This document shows, in pieces, positions 45,442 to 57,862 of a stretch of DNA of 64,000 bases. The DNA is from Magnolia sinica. Taxonomy: Eukaryota > Streptophyta > Magnoliopsida > Magnoliales > Magnoliaceae. The position numbers and the translations under genes were made by a program. Below the pieces are notes generated by a model. The model was given only the letters and a program-made list of their open reading frames with translations, was not told where the DNA came from and made no database searches. Numbering within the stretch: the stretch's first letter is position 1; each line of letters begins with the position of its first letter. The stretch spans positions 3,534,001 to 3,598,000 of the forward strand of contig NC_080577.1 in assembly GCF_029962835.1 (NCBI RefSeq), read 5' to 3'.

Positions 45442-46383
45442 CAGTGATAACATTATATTGGAAGGGTCATTTGTATAAATATTTTGTAAAATACCGCATG
45501 AATGGTTTTACCTTCTATTTCTTTCTTTTCCCTCCAAAAATCTCTCTTGATTTCTCTCTAAGACAACGAATCAAAGCTCTCAATTGAAGTATTTCAACTA
45601 TTGATAATTTGGCTCTTTTGCTTTGAACTTAAACAGTCATCATAACCTTTATACTCAAACAAGTATGAATTTTATAACATCATCCATCTATAATGAAGCC
45701 TGCTACTTGGACAGTTTAAATTGATGGCTTATGTTTACAAATTCACACTTATAAGACAATCCTATTCATTACTCACAATCACTTACCTCATAGAATGTTG
45801 ATCGCTGGCTATTTGTGTATCAATCTCCATTTAGAGAAGGGAAATTGGACAGACGGCATGAGAATTCTGATCGCAGGATCCAAATAGCATTAAAAATAGG
45901 TGGTAACTTCTTTTTGCCTCACATCAAGTGGGAATTCGGGTGACCCAATACGCCTGATTTTTTAGGCCCTGGCCAATATATGATAGGGAAGGAAAATGAG
46001 CTACTTGGATCTGGGCCCATACATATTCCACATGTTCCCATAAGAAAAATGGTCTGGAAAACCATGCAATAGGCCCGTGGACTGGAATGGACCTCATTTT
46101 CAAGAAAATGAATGGGCCAGATGCAGGCCTTTTTCTTATGGTATTTCTAGATACAGAAACCGCCAGGCCCATTTATGGTTGTCACGGTCTATGATTGGGC
46201 CTATTTCAGACCTACATCTAGAACCACATCTAAATTTTCAACCCCAGAGATAAATGCACCACACCATGGATGAGCCACCTTGGAGGCACCAACGGGAAGG
46301 CCCTGATATGGGCTTGGGCTTCGTCCAAGAGCCCGTCAGCCCAGCCTCATTTATCATTTCAATAGCATTTTGGTCAATATCTT
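45442..46383. repeat. 3' flank of LRK10L gene, copy A of a triplicated segment
   Basis: Sequence from 45,331 (end of the kinase exon) to 46,383 matches 53,159-54,493. The part from 45,655 on also matches 52,165-53,030. Copy A lacks about 280 bp present in the copy at 54,080-54,360 and stops abruptly at 'gtcaatatcttg', where other repeat DNA begins. Confidence 0.8.
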
Positions 46384-49300
46384 GTTGGGGTTGTACACCG
46401 AGTTGAGCTGAGGCCAGCTCAACTCGGCTTGGCTCGGTCCTCGAGCCTGATTAGCCAGCTTGGCTCGGTTCGGTTAGCAGGGCCAGTTCGAGTCAATTTC
46501 GAGCCAAAATTGAGCCTCTGTGGCATTTTCACAAACACATGCTGTGCATTTTCAATTTCTCACGGTATGTAAATATAATGCTCCGGATTTCGGGGGCCGA
46601 GTAAATACTCGACTACCGATATCTCTGGTGTCATTTATGCCTTGCGGAAGTGAGTGATTTGGGTTTATTTAGTTGGTGCATGAACATTAAAGGAATTAAA
46701 TGGATCATGTAAGAATGCAGAATTATTATAACATAAATCTAAACATTTAAGTAACAAAATGATAGGTATTCAATCAGCTCACGGGACTGCATCCTGGTAA
46801 GGATACACATGGTCCAATATACAAAAAAATAAACCTGCCCTACAGCCCTAACGCTGGCCCTAAGGAACAACAGTGGCCCACACAGGAGCTGAAAATAGGA
46901 GAGCTCCTCCTCCGAATCTATGGACGCTTCGTCCAGCGCGACAGACTCTATGGTACCTGCATCTAAGATGGGGTCTGGTTAATGCTTTAAAACATTGTCC
47001 CAGAGTGAGAGTGAATGATCAACTCAGTGATTCCATTAACATTAAATTATACAAACTATCAGATCCACATCCACAATTAATGAAAAATAAAATAAACATA
47101 CAGTCCTTAGACACTCTTGTTAATGCACGTGCATGCCATTATGATATGATGCATGCATTCCCCATCTAACACTCCTTCAGATCGACTCTATCTTACGTTC
47201 GCAAATGACCAACACTCCCTCATAAGGCAACCTTGACTGTCGAGTCGCAAACTTAGCAATGCAATACTATGAATATTCATATTAACCGAGTATTTAATTA
47301 AGTTCATTCATCTAGCAAGATTAGAGAAGCTGAAACGCCTCCATTTAATCAATGACTTTATCCAGATCACTTGGCCCAGGGCGGCCGTAAGGCTTTGAGC
47401 CTACGATCCATGGTCCAAATTTAGGTATTACTCAGTTATCTCACAAATCAATAATTCCAAAGATAACACATGATACCCAAAGGTATGAGGATCAACTCAG
47501 TATGGGTCGTTACTTAAACACCGAGTATGATCACTTAGTTTCGAGGTAAGAGCTTGTCACATAACTAAATCACCACAAGGAAAAGGGCTCGTCACCTAAT
47601 TCCATTCATGTACAGGTCGTTCGAATGATACTCTGGCACGGAACCATCGGCCGAGTAATTTGACGGAGCTCATTTGAACAAGGATCTATCACCTCCTGTG
47701 CTCGTTGGTCACTACGGGAAGGCTCATCACCTCAGCGTAGGCCGAAAATACCAACACAATGTCCTATACCACCATGACTAGCTCCCGAGACTTAGGGATC
47801 GTACCACTAACAATTAATAGTAGGCTTCTTAAAGGTATGGGGTGCTTCAAATTCAAGCAGGCGTGAACATACATGGTGAACACACGATAGGCCGACTAGT
47901 GGACTAATTCAGTTGACTTAGGCGAACTACAGCGCAACCGGCACAATGTGCAAGCATCCCATGTAGTCTAACTACTGTCGGTTGTTCATCTTCGGCCTAA
48001 ATAAGTCGGATTAGCTCAAGGAAGCCGCTTCAATAAGGCTGCCCTTGTGAGTTTTTCCGCTTGCTGGCCAACTCAATTGACTAATAGGCTGAAATTTAAT
48101 AGTATACCACAAACATTTTTATTTCAGGAATAAGCAAACATACATGTCAGAAAATTAGGATATCTTAATTAATATGAGCAATCAATTGGTAATGCAAGAG
48201 CATTATTCAATCATTGCAAAATTCTCAACATTAAAGTATTTGGGTGCATGTGTCGGGAAAAAGTGTAGAGCATATAGGCATGTAATTTTCAGTAGAGACA
48301 TCTATTCTAATATGCATTCAATGATAATTTATTTTAGGCAAGCTACAAGTCATGGAGGATGTTCCAACTACAAACTTCTCATTTGTTTAGCATGTAAATT
48401 TCAAATTTCACTACGCAATTATCAATTGTTACATAGGTTCGATAATTAGCAACCTAAAGGTAAACGTCTGCACCTAGGAGTAGTCCGTTGGATTTCTAAC
48501 GCCGCCACTAGGATTCGAGGTCTATGGATGAGTGTATCGAAGCCCTGCGCCGATGGGATTAGTTTGTAAAGGCACATGCAAACAACCTACAAGGATGAAA
48601 TTTAAAAAGGGCTAGAGGATTTCCTTTCTATTATCGGTGGGCTGTTCTCTATGGTGAGGTGCAATTGTGGGGTCTATTGTGGGTAGCGGCAAGAGAGATT
48701 TTTTCTAAATCAGCTCCCCCAAGGAGCTCATTCTTCCACTTCTCCCCACTCCCTCTCTCTCTTGCAAATAAAAATTCGTATGAGAGTGAGGGAGTGAATT
48801 TTCAGGCCTTATTTAGTCAAGAAATTGTGTCTAAATGACCCTGAGGGTCATTTTTCTAACATGCAAGCCCCTAGTGGGCTAAATTTTGATTTGCAGGCCC
48901 CTATGGGGGTCCGTTGGCTCATCCGCGCCATGGGGTAGGTGCCCCATCATAGGATGAGCGATTGGTCTAAATTGGGTGGAGATCAGATGCCTCAATTGAC
49001 CACGAGGGTCCCACTTGCAATGGACGGTCGTCGGTGATCGGGGCCATAGTTATACGGATATGAGTAAGAAAATATCCTTAACGTACGCATCGAGTTTGGT
49101 TGTGAACTAATGGTCAAAAATTCACAACTTTGCGAAAGAACGAAAGGTCTATTTCACTTAAGTTTTCAGATTTTAACTTAGGAGATTCGCACGTTTCAAG
49201 CACTTGGCTTCTGGCCCAAGTTGAGCAATTCTGGGCACTCTCTTGGTTCGCCACTCACAATAGACGTCAAGCCTAATGAGATGGACATTATTTTATAATT

Positions 49301-50135
49301 TCAAAACTAGTGGCCCACTAACGAGCGGTCTAAAACTTGTTCGGATAATCGAGGTATTTTTCGCATGAATTGGGTAGGGAGATTTCTTAGCGTAGTAGTT
49401 AGGGTTTATATTAACTATATTCATATTGTGGCCTATTCGTAATTAACAGAAATAACAATTCAGTCATAATCACTCTAAATCATTGGTTCGTAGGCTAAAT
49501 GAGTAACCTGGTCGATTTGGTTTATTAATTAAGATCTAACCCATAGTCATCTCAGCTTTAGGTAGGTCTTTATTTGGTTATGGTTGTCTCGATTGGTCAA
49601 ATGTTTGATGAAATGTCTGTGTAACGCCCCAAATTTTTTGCCATATCGGTCAAATTCATTGACTTTTTACGGTTGATCAATCTTATTTGTACAGTTCTTT
49701 ATCGATACCGCCAGCGTATAAGCTCATTTCGAGCATCAAACATTAGTAAGTGATGACGTAGGCTAGTTATATAAAAAAATATTTAAGAATTTTTAGAAAT
49801 CCAAAATGGCAAAAAGTCATGATGTTTCAGTAAAACAGTAGCAACTGTTTACAAGTATTTCATCAAACACCTTGTAGGCAACATCAAAATTAAGATAAAT
49901 GATATTTGTTTCATATACATACATTCCTTGCCACTAGCCAACACTTCGTTGAGTCATTTCATCAAACACTCGGTGAGCAACATCAATATCAAAGTTACCG
50001 AGTCACCGAACTAGTTCGATTCAAGTTCGATTCGAGTTGGGGTTCAACGAGTCGAGTCAAGCTCGGTTCGAAATTTTTTCAAGCTCAAAAAATCAGCTTG
50101 ACTCGGCTCGAACTCAACTTGTACATTGAGTTATA
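46384..50135. mobile_element. Composite block of old transposon sequence
   Basis: Outer parts (46,384-46,560; 49,900-50,135) are rich in 'gagccgag/ctcggctcg' words in opposite orientation, as in a known style of plant terminal-repeat element starting GG(T)TGTACAC. Between them, 46,567 begins 'tgtaaatataatgctccgg', and a region with 'ccgagactta', 'agagtgaatgatcaactcag' and similar words runs to about 49,618. There a second 'tgtaacgccccaaat' start occurs. Such TGTAA-GCYCC starts are typical of LTR elements. No gag or pol was recognised, so it would be a fossil large non-autonomous LTR element, broken and old. Confidence 0.4.
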
Positions 50136-50279
50136 AATTAACCCAAGTTGAAGGGTACTATTTATGGCTTAATAGTAGACATTGTTTTCAACATTGAGGT
50201 CATGGATTCAAGTGCCCATGTAGTGTGTGTGGGTGTAAGTGTGTGTAAACTGATGTAGGGATGAACGTGATAAGGTTGA
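50136..50279. repeat. Short dispersed repeat (SINE-like?)
   Basis: 'cattgaggtcatggattcaa' plus a GTGTGT tail is the complement of copies near 52,000-52,120, 10,390-10,520 and 8,560-8,600 ('cccatgacctcgtgttgaaactc...gagtaaggaccca'). It may be a tRNA-derived SINE, but promoter boxes are not convincing. Confidence 0.4.
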
Positions 50280-50790
50280 TCACCGTATTCCTCAAGGGGA
50301 TAACTACTTTGAATCTACAGAGCTTCTCTGGATTCCGCATAGAAATACCTCGAATCCATGAAAAGGAAAATAAGAAAATAAAAATAAATTCTAGAAGTTT
50401 GAAATTTCATTATAAATAATAAATTTACTATTTATAGTAAGTGTCCTATCAGACTTAACCACGTTATTCTCCTAATTTTCTAAGCACTTTTCATGTTGGA
50501 CACAACTCCTATAGATCAAAGGATTAAGAGTTATATTCAAACTAATACTTACTATAAATAGTAAAAACAGAAACAAAATATATTTTCGACCGTCGAATTC
50601 GGCATAGGTAGCCCAGCTTAGCCGAGTTGGTTGGCTAAAGCAGCCTCTCCTACCCCAAATCATATATGGTACATCAAGTAACTCATTTCGATTTGTAAGA
50701 TATGCGTGTTTTAAGGTTTTGACAATCTTGATGACTTCGGCCTCCAATCAGGACTTCTCTAGTCCATCTTGGACTTGAAAGTGTCTGCAA
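50280..50790 (-). repeat. Repeat family G, copy 3
   Basis: Reverse-strand relative of 29,185-29,915 and 41,915-42,430. It also contains the block 'ggttggctaaagcagcctct'/'ctaccccaaatcatatatgg', which is found in both arms of foldback element 1 (about 15,870 and 18,300). Confidence 0.6.
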
Positions 50791-50864
50791 CCGCTCTACA
50801 TCCTAAACCTAGAAGAACTTTTAAAAAAAAAAAAAAACTCAAGTTGAACCGTTCAAACTGTATG

Positions 50865-51425
50865 ACCCATTGTTATGAGTCACCATCTAGGAGTTATCAA
50901 TGAAGATGTGAATCTTACACCAAGTCATTAATTAACTCAAGTTAATCTGTTCAAATTGTGGGACTCTTTGTAGATAGGTGGATACCATCTAGAAGATTGA
51001 TTTATTGATGAAGATGGGAATCTCACATCACCCATTGTAGATGAGTCACCATCCAAACCGTTTGATTTATCAATGAAGATGAGAATCTTACACCAAGTCA
51101 TTAATTAAGTCGAGTCAAATTGTCCAAATTGTGGGAGTCATTGTAGATAAGTCACCATCTAAAAGTTGGATGTATGAAGATGAGAATCTTACACCAAATC
51201 ATAAAGCAATTCAAGGCAAACTGTCCAAATTGTGGGACCCATTGTAGATATGTCACCATCTAGAAGTTGGATTTATTATGCCAAGTCTTAAGTTAATCAT
51301 CCACGTTGGGAGACCCATTGTAGATAGGTCACCCTAAAAATTTTGGATTTATCATGAAGATGGAAATACTATACAAAGTTGGGAATTAACCTGAGTTAAA
51401 CTATACAAATTCTGCAATCCTACCC
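50865..51425. repeat. Degenerate tandem array, ~100-bp unit, about five copies
   Basis: Repeating order: 'cccattgtagataggtcacc', 'atctagaagttggatttat', 'gaagatgagaatcttacacc', 'aagtcattaattaa', 'ctgttcaaattgtggga'. Units differ by small indels. No gene. Confidence 0.8.
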
Positions 51426-52164
51426 TCTACCTTTGATCATATCAACAGGAAGAAAGCGCTAGATGTGGACGTCACATGCTGATGCCGTACCTCATAGGGT
51501 TAGACCGTGTGGGATGTTAAATTTTGTGTTTGGTATGCTAACAAGCTATGCTCATAACAAAGTTAGCAAAATAGCAACACACTGCTTTGTCATATTTGAA
51601 TAGGAAAAATCTCAAAATAAATAAATAATAATAATAATAATAACAAAGAACAAGAAAAGGTGTAATGTATGTAAATGAAAGATTAAAAGGGTCCTCATTG
51701 CATGGGAAGCATGAAGTAGGTGTCCAGTTGGGGTGAAGCTCGGGCATGTAATAGAGGGCTATGGATCACGTGGGCTTGATTTTGGAGACTGAGCCCAAAA
51801 CAACCCTGTAGGTGATGATACTGCAGGGAATATGGCAAAACCATAATCATATATTACACGTGATAGGATTATCTTCCGATCAAGATTATCCATCTAGTGG
51901 GACCCACTGTATAAAAGTTTAAATTGATCATACATGTATAAATGTATAAATTGGATAATCATAGCCATCTAAACAGCAACTTTCATTTCTTTTTTTCACA
52001 CGCACTCACACATCCACACATTCACACACCACAGTGGCTTTTTATACAACAATGGGTACTCGCACCCATGACCTCGTGTTGAAACTCTTGAGAGTCTGCA
52101 GCTAAGGCATGAGTAAGGACCCAACAACCTTCAAATTGATCAAAAGCAGGAAAGTAAAGTGATG
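51426..52164. other. Intergenic
   Basis: Contains a short TAA run at about 51,627-51,643 and the SINE-like repeat at about 51,990-52,130. No gene recognised. Confidence 0.5.
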
Positions 52165-53030
52165 GTATACCACAACAAGTATGAATTTCAAAACGTCGTC
52201 GTTCTGTAATGAAGCCTGCTAGTCGGACGGTTCAAATTGATGGCCTATGTTTACAAATTCACACATATAAGACAATCCTATTCATCACTCACATTTGCTT
52301 AGCTCCACTGAATGTTGCTTGTTGGCTATTTTTGCATCAATCTCCATTCAGAGAACATGAAACTGGATAGATGGCATGAGTATTTCAATCTGAGAATCTT
52401 AACTACAATATTGGAAGAGGGACAAAAATAGGTGGTAATTTCTTTTTGGCTCACATCAAGTGGCTAGGACTTGAGAATTAGGGTGATCCACTGGGCCTTA
52501 TTTTTTAGGCCCTGGCCCATATATGATGGGAAAGGATAATGAGCTATTCGGATCTAGGTCCATAGATATGCCAGATGTTCCCATAAGAAAAATGGGCTGG
52601 AAAACCATGCAAGAGGCCGATAGACTGGAGTGGACCTGATTTTTCCTATGGCAATTCTAAATATGAAAACCACCAAAATCTAGACCCACTTATCCTTCAA
52701 GGCTAGGATCGGGCGTATTTAAGACCTACATCTGGGCCCACATCTAAATTTCAGCCCCAAAGATAAATGGACGGGGATCAAGCAGACCATAGCCTCACTA
52801 GAGTTAGGCCTTTCCAAAGGGAGTTTCTCTGCTCTAAGTTTGACACCTCGGTCCATGTCTAAATTTTCGCCCCAAAAATAAGTAGATGATGATCAGGCAG
52901 GCTTTAACTCTACATAGGCCCATCAATTGCAGCCCCAATCAAGGTGAAAGGAAATTTTATTTAGTGTTGTGCCCAACTCTCAACTGGTGGTAACCTAATC
53001 TAGCCTCGTAAATGGGCATGCCCCAAAACA
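52165..53030. repeat. Triplicated segment, copy B
   Basis: Matches 45,655-46,240 and 53,485-54,350 ('acaagtatgaatttc...aatgaagcctgctag...gatttttaggccctggcc'). It lacks the kinase end that starts copies A and C. It lies head to tail with copy C. Confidence 0.75.
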
Positions 53031-53158
53031 TTTATGTCTCGTGTGCCTTATTCAAGAATGACCGGCAACTTAATGTATGTCATGGTCTGTATAAGACCAG
53101 ATATTTTACTGGAAGGCAGTGAAATAGTTACTTCGATATTTCAAGGTACACAGAGCTA

Positions 53159-53271
53159 CGTCCTTCGATGAGCAGAGTTGCAGAGATGCAAGAAGGGACC
53201 GTTGATCTTCTCCAAATCCCGCCCAAGCCTTTTCTATCTCCACCACAGTCCACTCAAGATCATGCAATTAG
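53159..53271 (+). pseudogene. LRK10L 3'-end fragment
   Basis: 113 bp matching the last coding bases of the kinase at 45,331-45,441 (RPSMSRV...[13 protein letters not shown]). A 2-bp gain before the final residues shifts the frame, and no upstream kinase sequence exists, so it is a dead fragment. It starts at 'cgtccttcgatgagcagag' with unrelated DNA before it. Confidence 0.88.
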
Positions 53272-54493
53272 CAGTGATACCATTATATTGGAAGGGTCAT
53301 TAGTGTAAATAATTTGTAGAATATCGCATGGATGGGTTGACCTTCTATTTCTTGCTTTCCCCTCCAAAAATCTCCCTTGATTTCTCTCTAAGACAACGAA
53401 TCAAAGCTCTCAATTGAAGTATTTCAACTATTGATAAATTGGCTATTTTGCTTTGAACATAAACAATCATCATAACCTTTGTAATCTAACAAGTATGAAT
53501 TTCATAACATCATCCATCTATAATGAAGCCTGCTAGTTGGACAATTTAAATTAATGATGGCTTATGTTTACAAATTCACACATATAAGACAATCCTATTC
53601 ATTACTCACATTCACCTGGCCTTCCGAATGTTGATCGTTGGCTATTTTTCCATCAATCTCCATTTAGAGAAGGGAAATTGGACAGAGGGCATGAGTATTC
53701 AGATCCGAGGATCCAAACAGCATTAAAAACCAGTGGTAACTTCTTTTTGCCTCTCATCAAGAGGCTAGAACTGGGAACTTAAAAGTGACCCACTACGCCT
53801 GATTTTTTAGGCCCTGGCCAATATATGATGGGGAAGGAAAATGAGCCATTTGGATCTGGGCCCATACATATTCCACATGTTCCCATAAGAAAAATGGTCT
53901 GGAAAACCATACAATAGGCCCGTTGACTGGAATCGACCTGGGCCGGATGCAGGCCTTTTTCTTATGGCATTTCTAGATACAGAAACTGTGCCAGGCCCAT
54001 TTATGATTGTCACGGTCCATGATTGGGCCTATTTCAGACCTACATCTAGACCCACATCTAAATTTTCAGCCCCAGATATAGATGGACCGGGACCAAGCAG
54101 ACAGCCTCACTAGTGTTAGGCCTTTCAACATCGTTCCTTTCCAAAGGGAGTATCTCGGTTCTAAGTTCTACGTCTGGGCCCATGTCTAAAACTTTCACTC
54201 CAAAGTTAAACACGCCTATGATCAGGCAGGCTTTATCTCTCCACAAGCCCATCAACGGCCATCCAATCAAGGTGAAAAGAAATTTTATTTATTGCCGTGC
54301 CCAACTCGCGAATGGTTGCAACCTAATCTAGCCTTGTAAATGGACATGCCGTCTAGCTGGAGGACCACACCATGGTTGAGCCACCTTAAGAGGCATCAAC
54401 GGGTAGGCCCTGAGATGGGCTTGGGCTTTGTCCAAGAGCCCGTCAGCCCAGCCTCGTTTTTTTATTTCAATAGCATTTTGGTCAATATCTTGC
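53272..54493. repeat. Triplicated segment, copy C (duplicated LRK10L 3' flank)
   Basis: Continues from the kinase fragment with the same 3' flank as 45,442-46,383, plus about 280 bp that copy A has lost. It ends with 'gtcaatatcttgcatgatga', so the sequence beyond copy A's break can be read here. Confidence 0.8.
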
Positions 54494-55099
54494 ATGATGA
54501 AGCAGTTGAATGAGCAGCCCAAATGCTGCACAAAAGTGTATGGCCATGTTCCAGCTCAATCCTGTTTCTTGTGGCCCATCACAGGCCGGGACCCACCTCA
54601 GCCCTTGGTTTTATTTCCAACCCGGGCTTGGACATACTTTCGCCTGGTCCAAGCCCTTGGTAATGCCCTCCTGGTCTGGCAATGTATGGGCCTGTTTGAG
54701 TAAGCCCGGCACAACCATTTCAAAAAGCAGGCCTAAAGCCAGCCCACACATTGCTGTCCTTAACTTGCACTACTTGTATTCGATCCTGGCAACCAAACAC
54801 AGCTACAATCGATTGCTTTTTCAGTTTTCATAGCTACCGTGATTATGGCTGCAGTGGGCCATCCCTAATTTTGAATAGACCAGGCCTAGCCGAACAGTTC
54901 AAAACCTAGGCATAAGCAAATCTGAGTCTCGACCTATTGACAGCCCCACCAATTACAGCATTCCGCACGGAAACTGTATGATTGAATGACTCATCTATTC
55001 TCTCCAGCACGACACGTCAACACAATTATCATTTGCATGTAGCATCATGCCAAATGCATGCTTAAGCTAAGCTAATCACCCCACTCATGTTTCACATTC
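54494..55099. other. Upstream region of the lipid-transfer gene
   Basis: Repeat-like 'gcccggc...aagcccggcacaacc' words up to about 54,940, then non-repetitive DNA that probably holds the promoter. No other gene. Confidence 0.5.
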
Positions 55100-55107
55100 T
55101 ATATAAA
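55100..55107 (+). promoter_or_regulatory. TATA box of the lipid-transfer protein gene
   Basis: TATATAAA lies 67 bp upstream of the ATG at 55174, a normal spacing for a short plant 5' UTR. Confidence 0.7.
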
Positions 55108-55173
55108 CCACACCTTCCATGACACATCTGTGCACAAAATCTATTGCAAGATTTAGCTATTTAATCTCCTCCC

Positions 55174-55635
55174 ATGGCCCACCTTGCTCTGTCCGTAGCA
55201 ATCCTCATGATAGTGATCTGCACATCAGCTGCAGAACTTCCCAGCTGTCAAGATATGACCGTTGAGGTCATACCTTGCGTACCATACCTAAGGGACCTGG
55301 CGACCAACCCGTCGAGTGATTGTTGTAAAGGCATCGCAGACCTAAAAGCCATGGGGGTCACTGTTGAAGATCGAAGAGCCATTTGCAAGTGCCTTCAAAG
55401 CCAGGCGAAAAAGGTAATAGGGCTTGATGCTGGCCGTGTCGCCGGTCTTCCCAGCAAGTGTGGGGTGGACGTACCACCTTTCTCGAAAAATACCGATTGC
55501 AACAAGTTAATCTCTGCCCCTTTCTATATATATACATATCAATAGATGCATTAATATAATTTTGTATATTGACTAACTTATTTTATTTTTTTTTCGTGCA
55601 GGATTTCGGCTGTTAATATCATGGCCCGCGCTTAA
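55174..55635 (+). CDS. Non-specific lipid-transfer protein, type 1
   Basis: Exon 1 is 55174-55505 and exon 2 is 55602-55635 (GT at 55506, AG at 55600-55601; the junction completes a Lys codon), giving 121 residues that end NTDCNKISAVNIMARA. A late intron right after the last cysteine is usual for LTP1 genes. Signal peptide about 1-20 (MAHLALSVAILMIVICTSAA). All eight cysteines of the nsLTP fold are present in order C, C, CC, CxC, C, C (SCQDM, IPCVPYL, DCCKG, ICKCL, KCGV, TDCN). The protein would be secreted to the cell wall, where the family binds lipids for cutin deposition and defence. If the intron were retained, a stop at 55,543-55,545 would give a 123-residue form with a different tail. 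No disabling change is seen. Confidence 0.92.
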
Positions 55636-55663
55636 TCACATGACTTTAATATATTTGTATTAT

Positions 55664-55669
55664 AATAAA
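55664..55669 (+). promoter_or_regulatory. Poly(A) signal of the lipid-transfer protein gene
   Basis: AATAAA lies 28 bp after the stop codon. Confidence 0.55.
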
Positions 55670-55985
55670 AAATGCACGTGTATTGACAGGTGAAATTATC
55701 TCCCTTATTAGGGTAGAAGAATAAGTTGCTGTGACTTTCCATGGTATTAGACTTTCTATGGCCAATATCTACTTTCAATATTAATTTTCCATCGTGGCCC
55801 TAAGCACTAGTTTGTAGATGTGAGTCACTGTTTAAATCCAAGCCATATGTATGTTGACTCCTATTGATGATGTATAAGTTGGAAGATCTTAGCCTTTGAA
55901 TATTTGGTCTTTCTTCCATTGAATGTGGCTTATTGGTGCAGTTATTCTTGACCATGTACTTGCATGCCCCAACTAAGGAAAGTTG

Positions 55986-56478
55986 AGCCTGAATGTATGG
56001 AATGTGGGATTAAATGGTATAGAATTGCATTTGATGGAATTAGCACCATTATTATACAATGATTATATGATTGGAAATACCATGGCATTTTGACTGTCCA
56101 GATCCACATTTGGAATCAAAGTCTTCCTATGGGAAAACATTGTATTAAGTGTGCATGGGTTTAAACTATGGACTGATAATTAACAAAATCAATTTCACAA
56201 CTAATGATGGTCACATGTATAAATATACAAATTGATTATCACATGGAAAAGTTGAGTATGGATGAATAGCATAGATACAATATATGCATCAATATGGGGC
56301 CCATAAATGTAGTGGATTTTGAAATCCACTAAAAATCCCACTAAATCTTCCGTTGGAGATTGGATTATATGATACCTAGATTAATCTAATCATTCTCACT
56401 ATTTATGAACACTAGATAGAATTTACACTGGACTAAATGAAATACTGTGCCACCTAATCTCACATCCCAAACAAGCCT
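55986..56478. mobile_element. Probable MITE
   Basis: Imperfect inverted ends: 'gcctgaatgtatggaatgtg' and the complement of 'ggcttgtttgggatgtgag'. 0.49 kb, no coding sequence, no clear target duplication. Confidence 0.45.
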
Positions 56479-57211
56479 TTAGAGTTTGCCAATCGAGGGT
56501 ATTTCTTGCGCGTGGTCAATCTATGATGAGGGTCCTCATGCATACTTGTTTTGGATAAATCAATCATGGATACTGTATGGTACAAACTAACTGGAAAGTT
56601 GGAACAAGGAACTTAACCCCTCATTACAATTATGAGAACTAATCACTTACAACTAGTATGCTGACTTAACCAAGGTTTGCCAGGATGCATCCCGCCATGT
56701 TGATTTAAGGATCCATTGGGACTTTATCTATCATGCATGTGGTCATCTTTCAATGATCTATCTCATCTATGTGATAGGACTGGTATTGAATGAAAAATAG
56801 CCAAAGGTAGATGAATAAATAAATACTCTTAAGAATATTTCAACCCTTGGACCATTTTAACACTCTTTTATGAATAATGAGTCTCTTTGACCTTTGAATA
56901 AGCAAAGGATAATAGTATTTCAATATAGATTTCCTTTGGATATCTTGTATGCATGAAAGGTTCGAGTGATTGTTAGGACTGGCTGTGAGGGATAAGTTTC
57001 AATGCATTCTATCAATATTCATCCATATGTATTCTAGTAACCCTTTAATCGTCCACTCATTTTTACAAACATTTCTTCGTTGGCGATATCAGATACTGCA
57101 AGGCCAAAACTGAAAAGAATTGAGCAGTAGATTGAGTTAACCTACAACAATCAGCTGGCTGTAAGTTTTGATACATGAGATTTACTAAGCGTGACCATGG
57201 CAAATTCTTGG
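56479..57211. other. Intergenic
   Basis: AT-rich DNA without a recognisable gene or repeat structure. Confidence 0.5.
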
Positions 57212-57550
57212 GCCTGTTTGTTTTGCCTCTTTTCCTAGTAATGAAGGTAACTGTGTCATCATAAATATTTTAAAATGGTCAAATCAAACACAGGAATGAT
57301 TGGTCAAATAGGAATAAATGTATTCAGCTAATTGGTAGCATTCAAGCAACAAAATAATTTTTTTATGATGATTTGACATTAATGGAATGTAAAATTATTA
57401 TCATTACGGATTTTGCCATAGATAAATTAAATAATACAAATTTGTCATTATTGTGATCAAGTGCAGCTGTTGTTGGGAGACAAAGAGAATAAATTATAAT
57501 TTTTACTCATTTCATTTTCTTTACCATGGTAATAGGCAAAATAAACAAGC
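57212..57550. mobile_element. MITE with ~17-bp inverted ends
   Basis: 'gcctgtttgttttgcct' on the left faces 'aggcaaaataaacaagc' on the right. AT-rich interior, 0.34 kb. The target duplication is not clear. Confidence 0.6.
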
Positions 57551-57562
57551 TATAATTAGTGT

Positions 57563-57862
57563 GTGTTTGGTTTCCAATTTCTTATGTAATACAAAGTAAA
57601 CGAGTCATCGCCAACATATCAATGTGTTTGTTTGAACAAAATTTACATCTCATAAGTTAAGATTTAATTTACTTATATAAAAAAGGCATGAAAAAAAAAA
57701 TTGTAATGATTACATTTTTTATGTTATGTAACTATCATTCTTATGTGAACAATAGTAGCAAACCCATAATTATAGTCAAATGTGGATAATGTCACTGCAC
57801 AGTTACAAAAAGTATCATTACTCATTTTTAGTCAATTGCTATTGTAATTGAAAACCAAACAC
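57563..57862. mobile_element. Second MITE, directly adjacent
   Basis: 'gtgtttggtttccaatt' faces 'aattgaaaaccaaacac'; 0.30 kb, AT-rich. It lies about 12 bp from the preceding MITE, which suggests a shared target preference. Confidence 0.6.

Noticed and set aside
48174-48449. 91-codon open frame inside the 46-50 kb composite
   Set aside because: AT-rich repeat DNA, no similarity, no gene context.
54428-54833. Overlapping 91- and 107-codon frames upstream of the lipid-transfer gene
   Set aside because: They cover repeated 'gccc/gggc' words and the end of the duplicated segment; no similarity.
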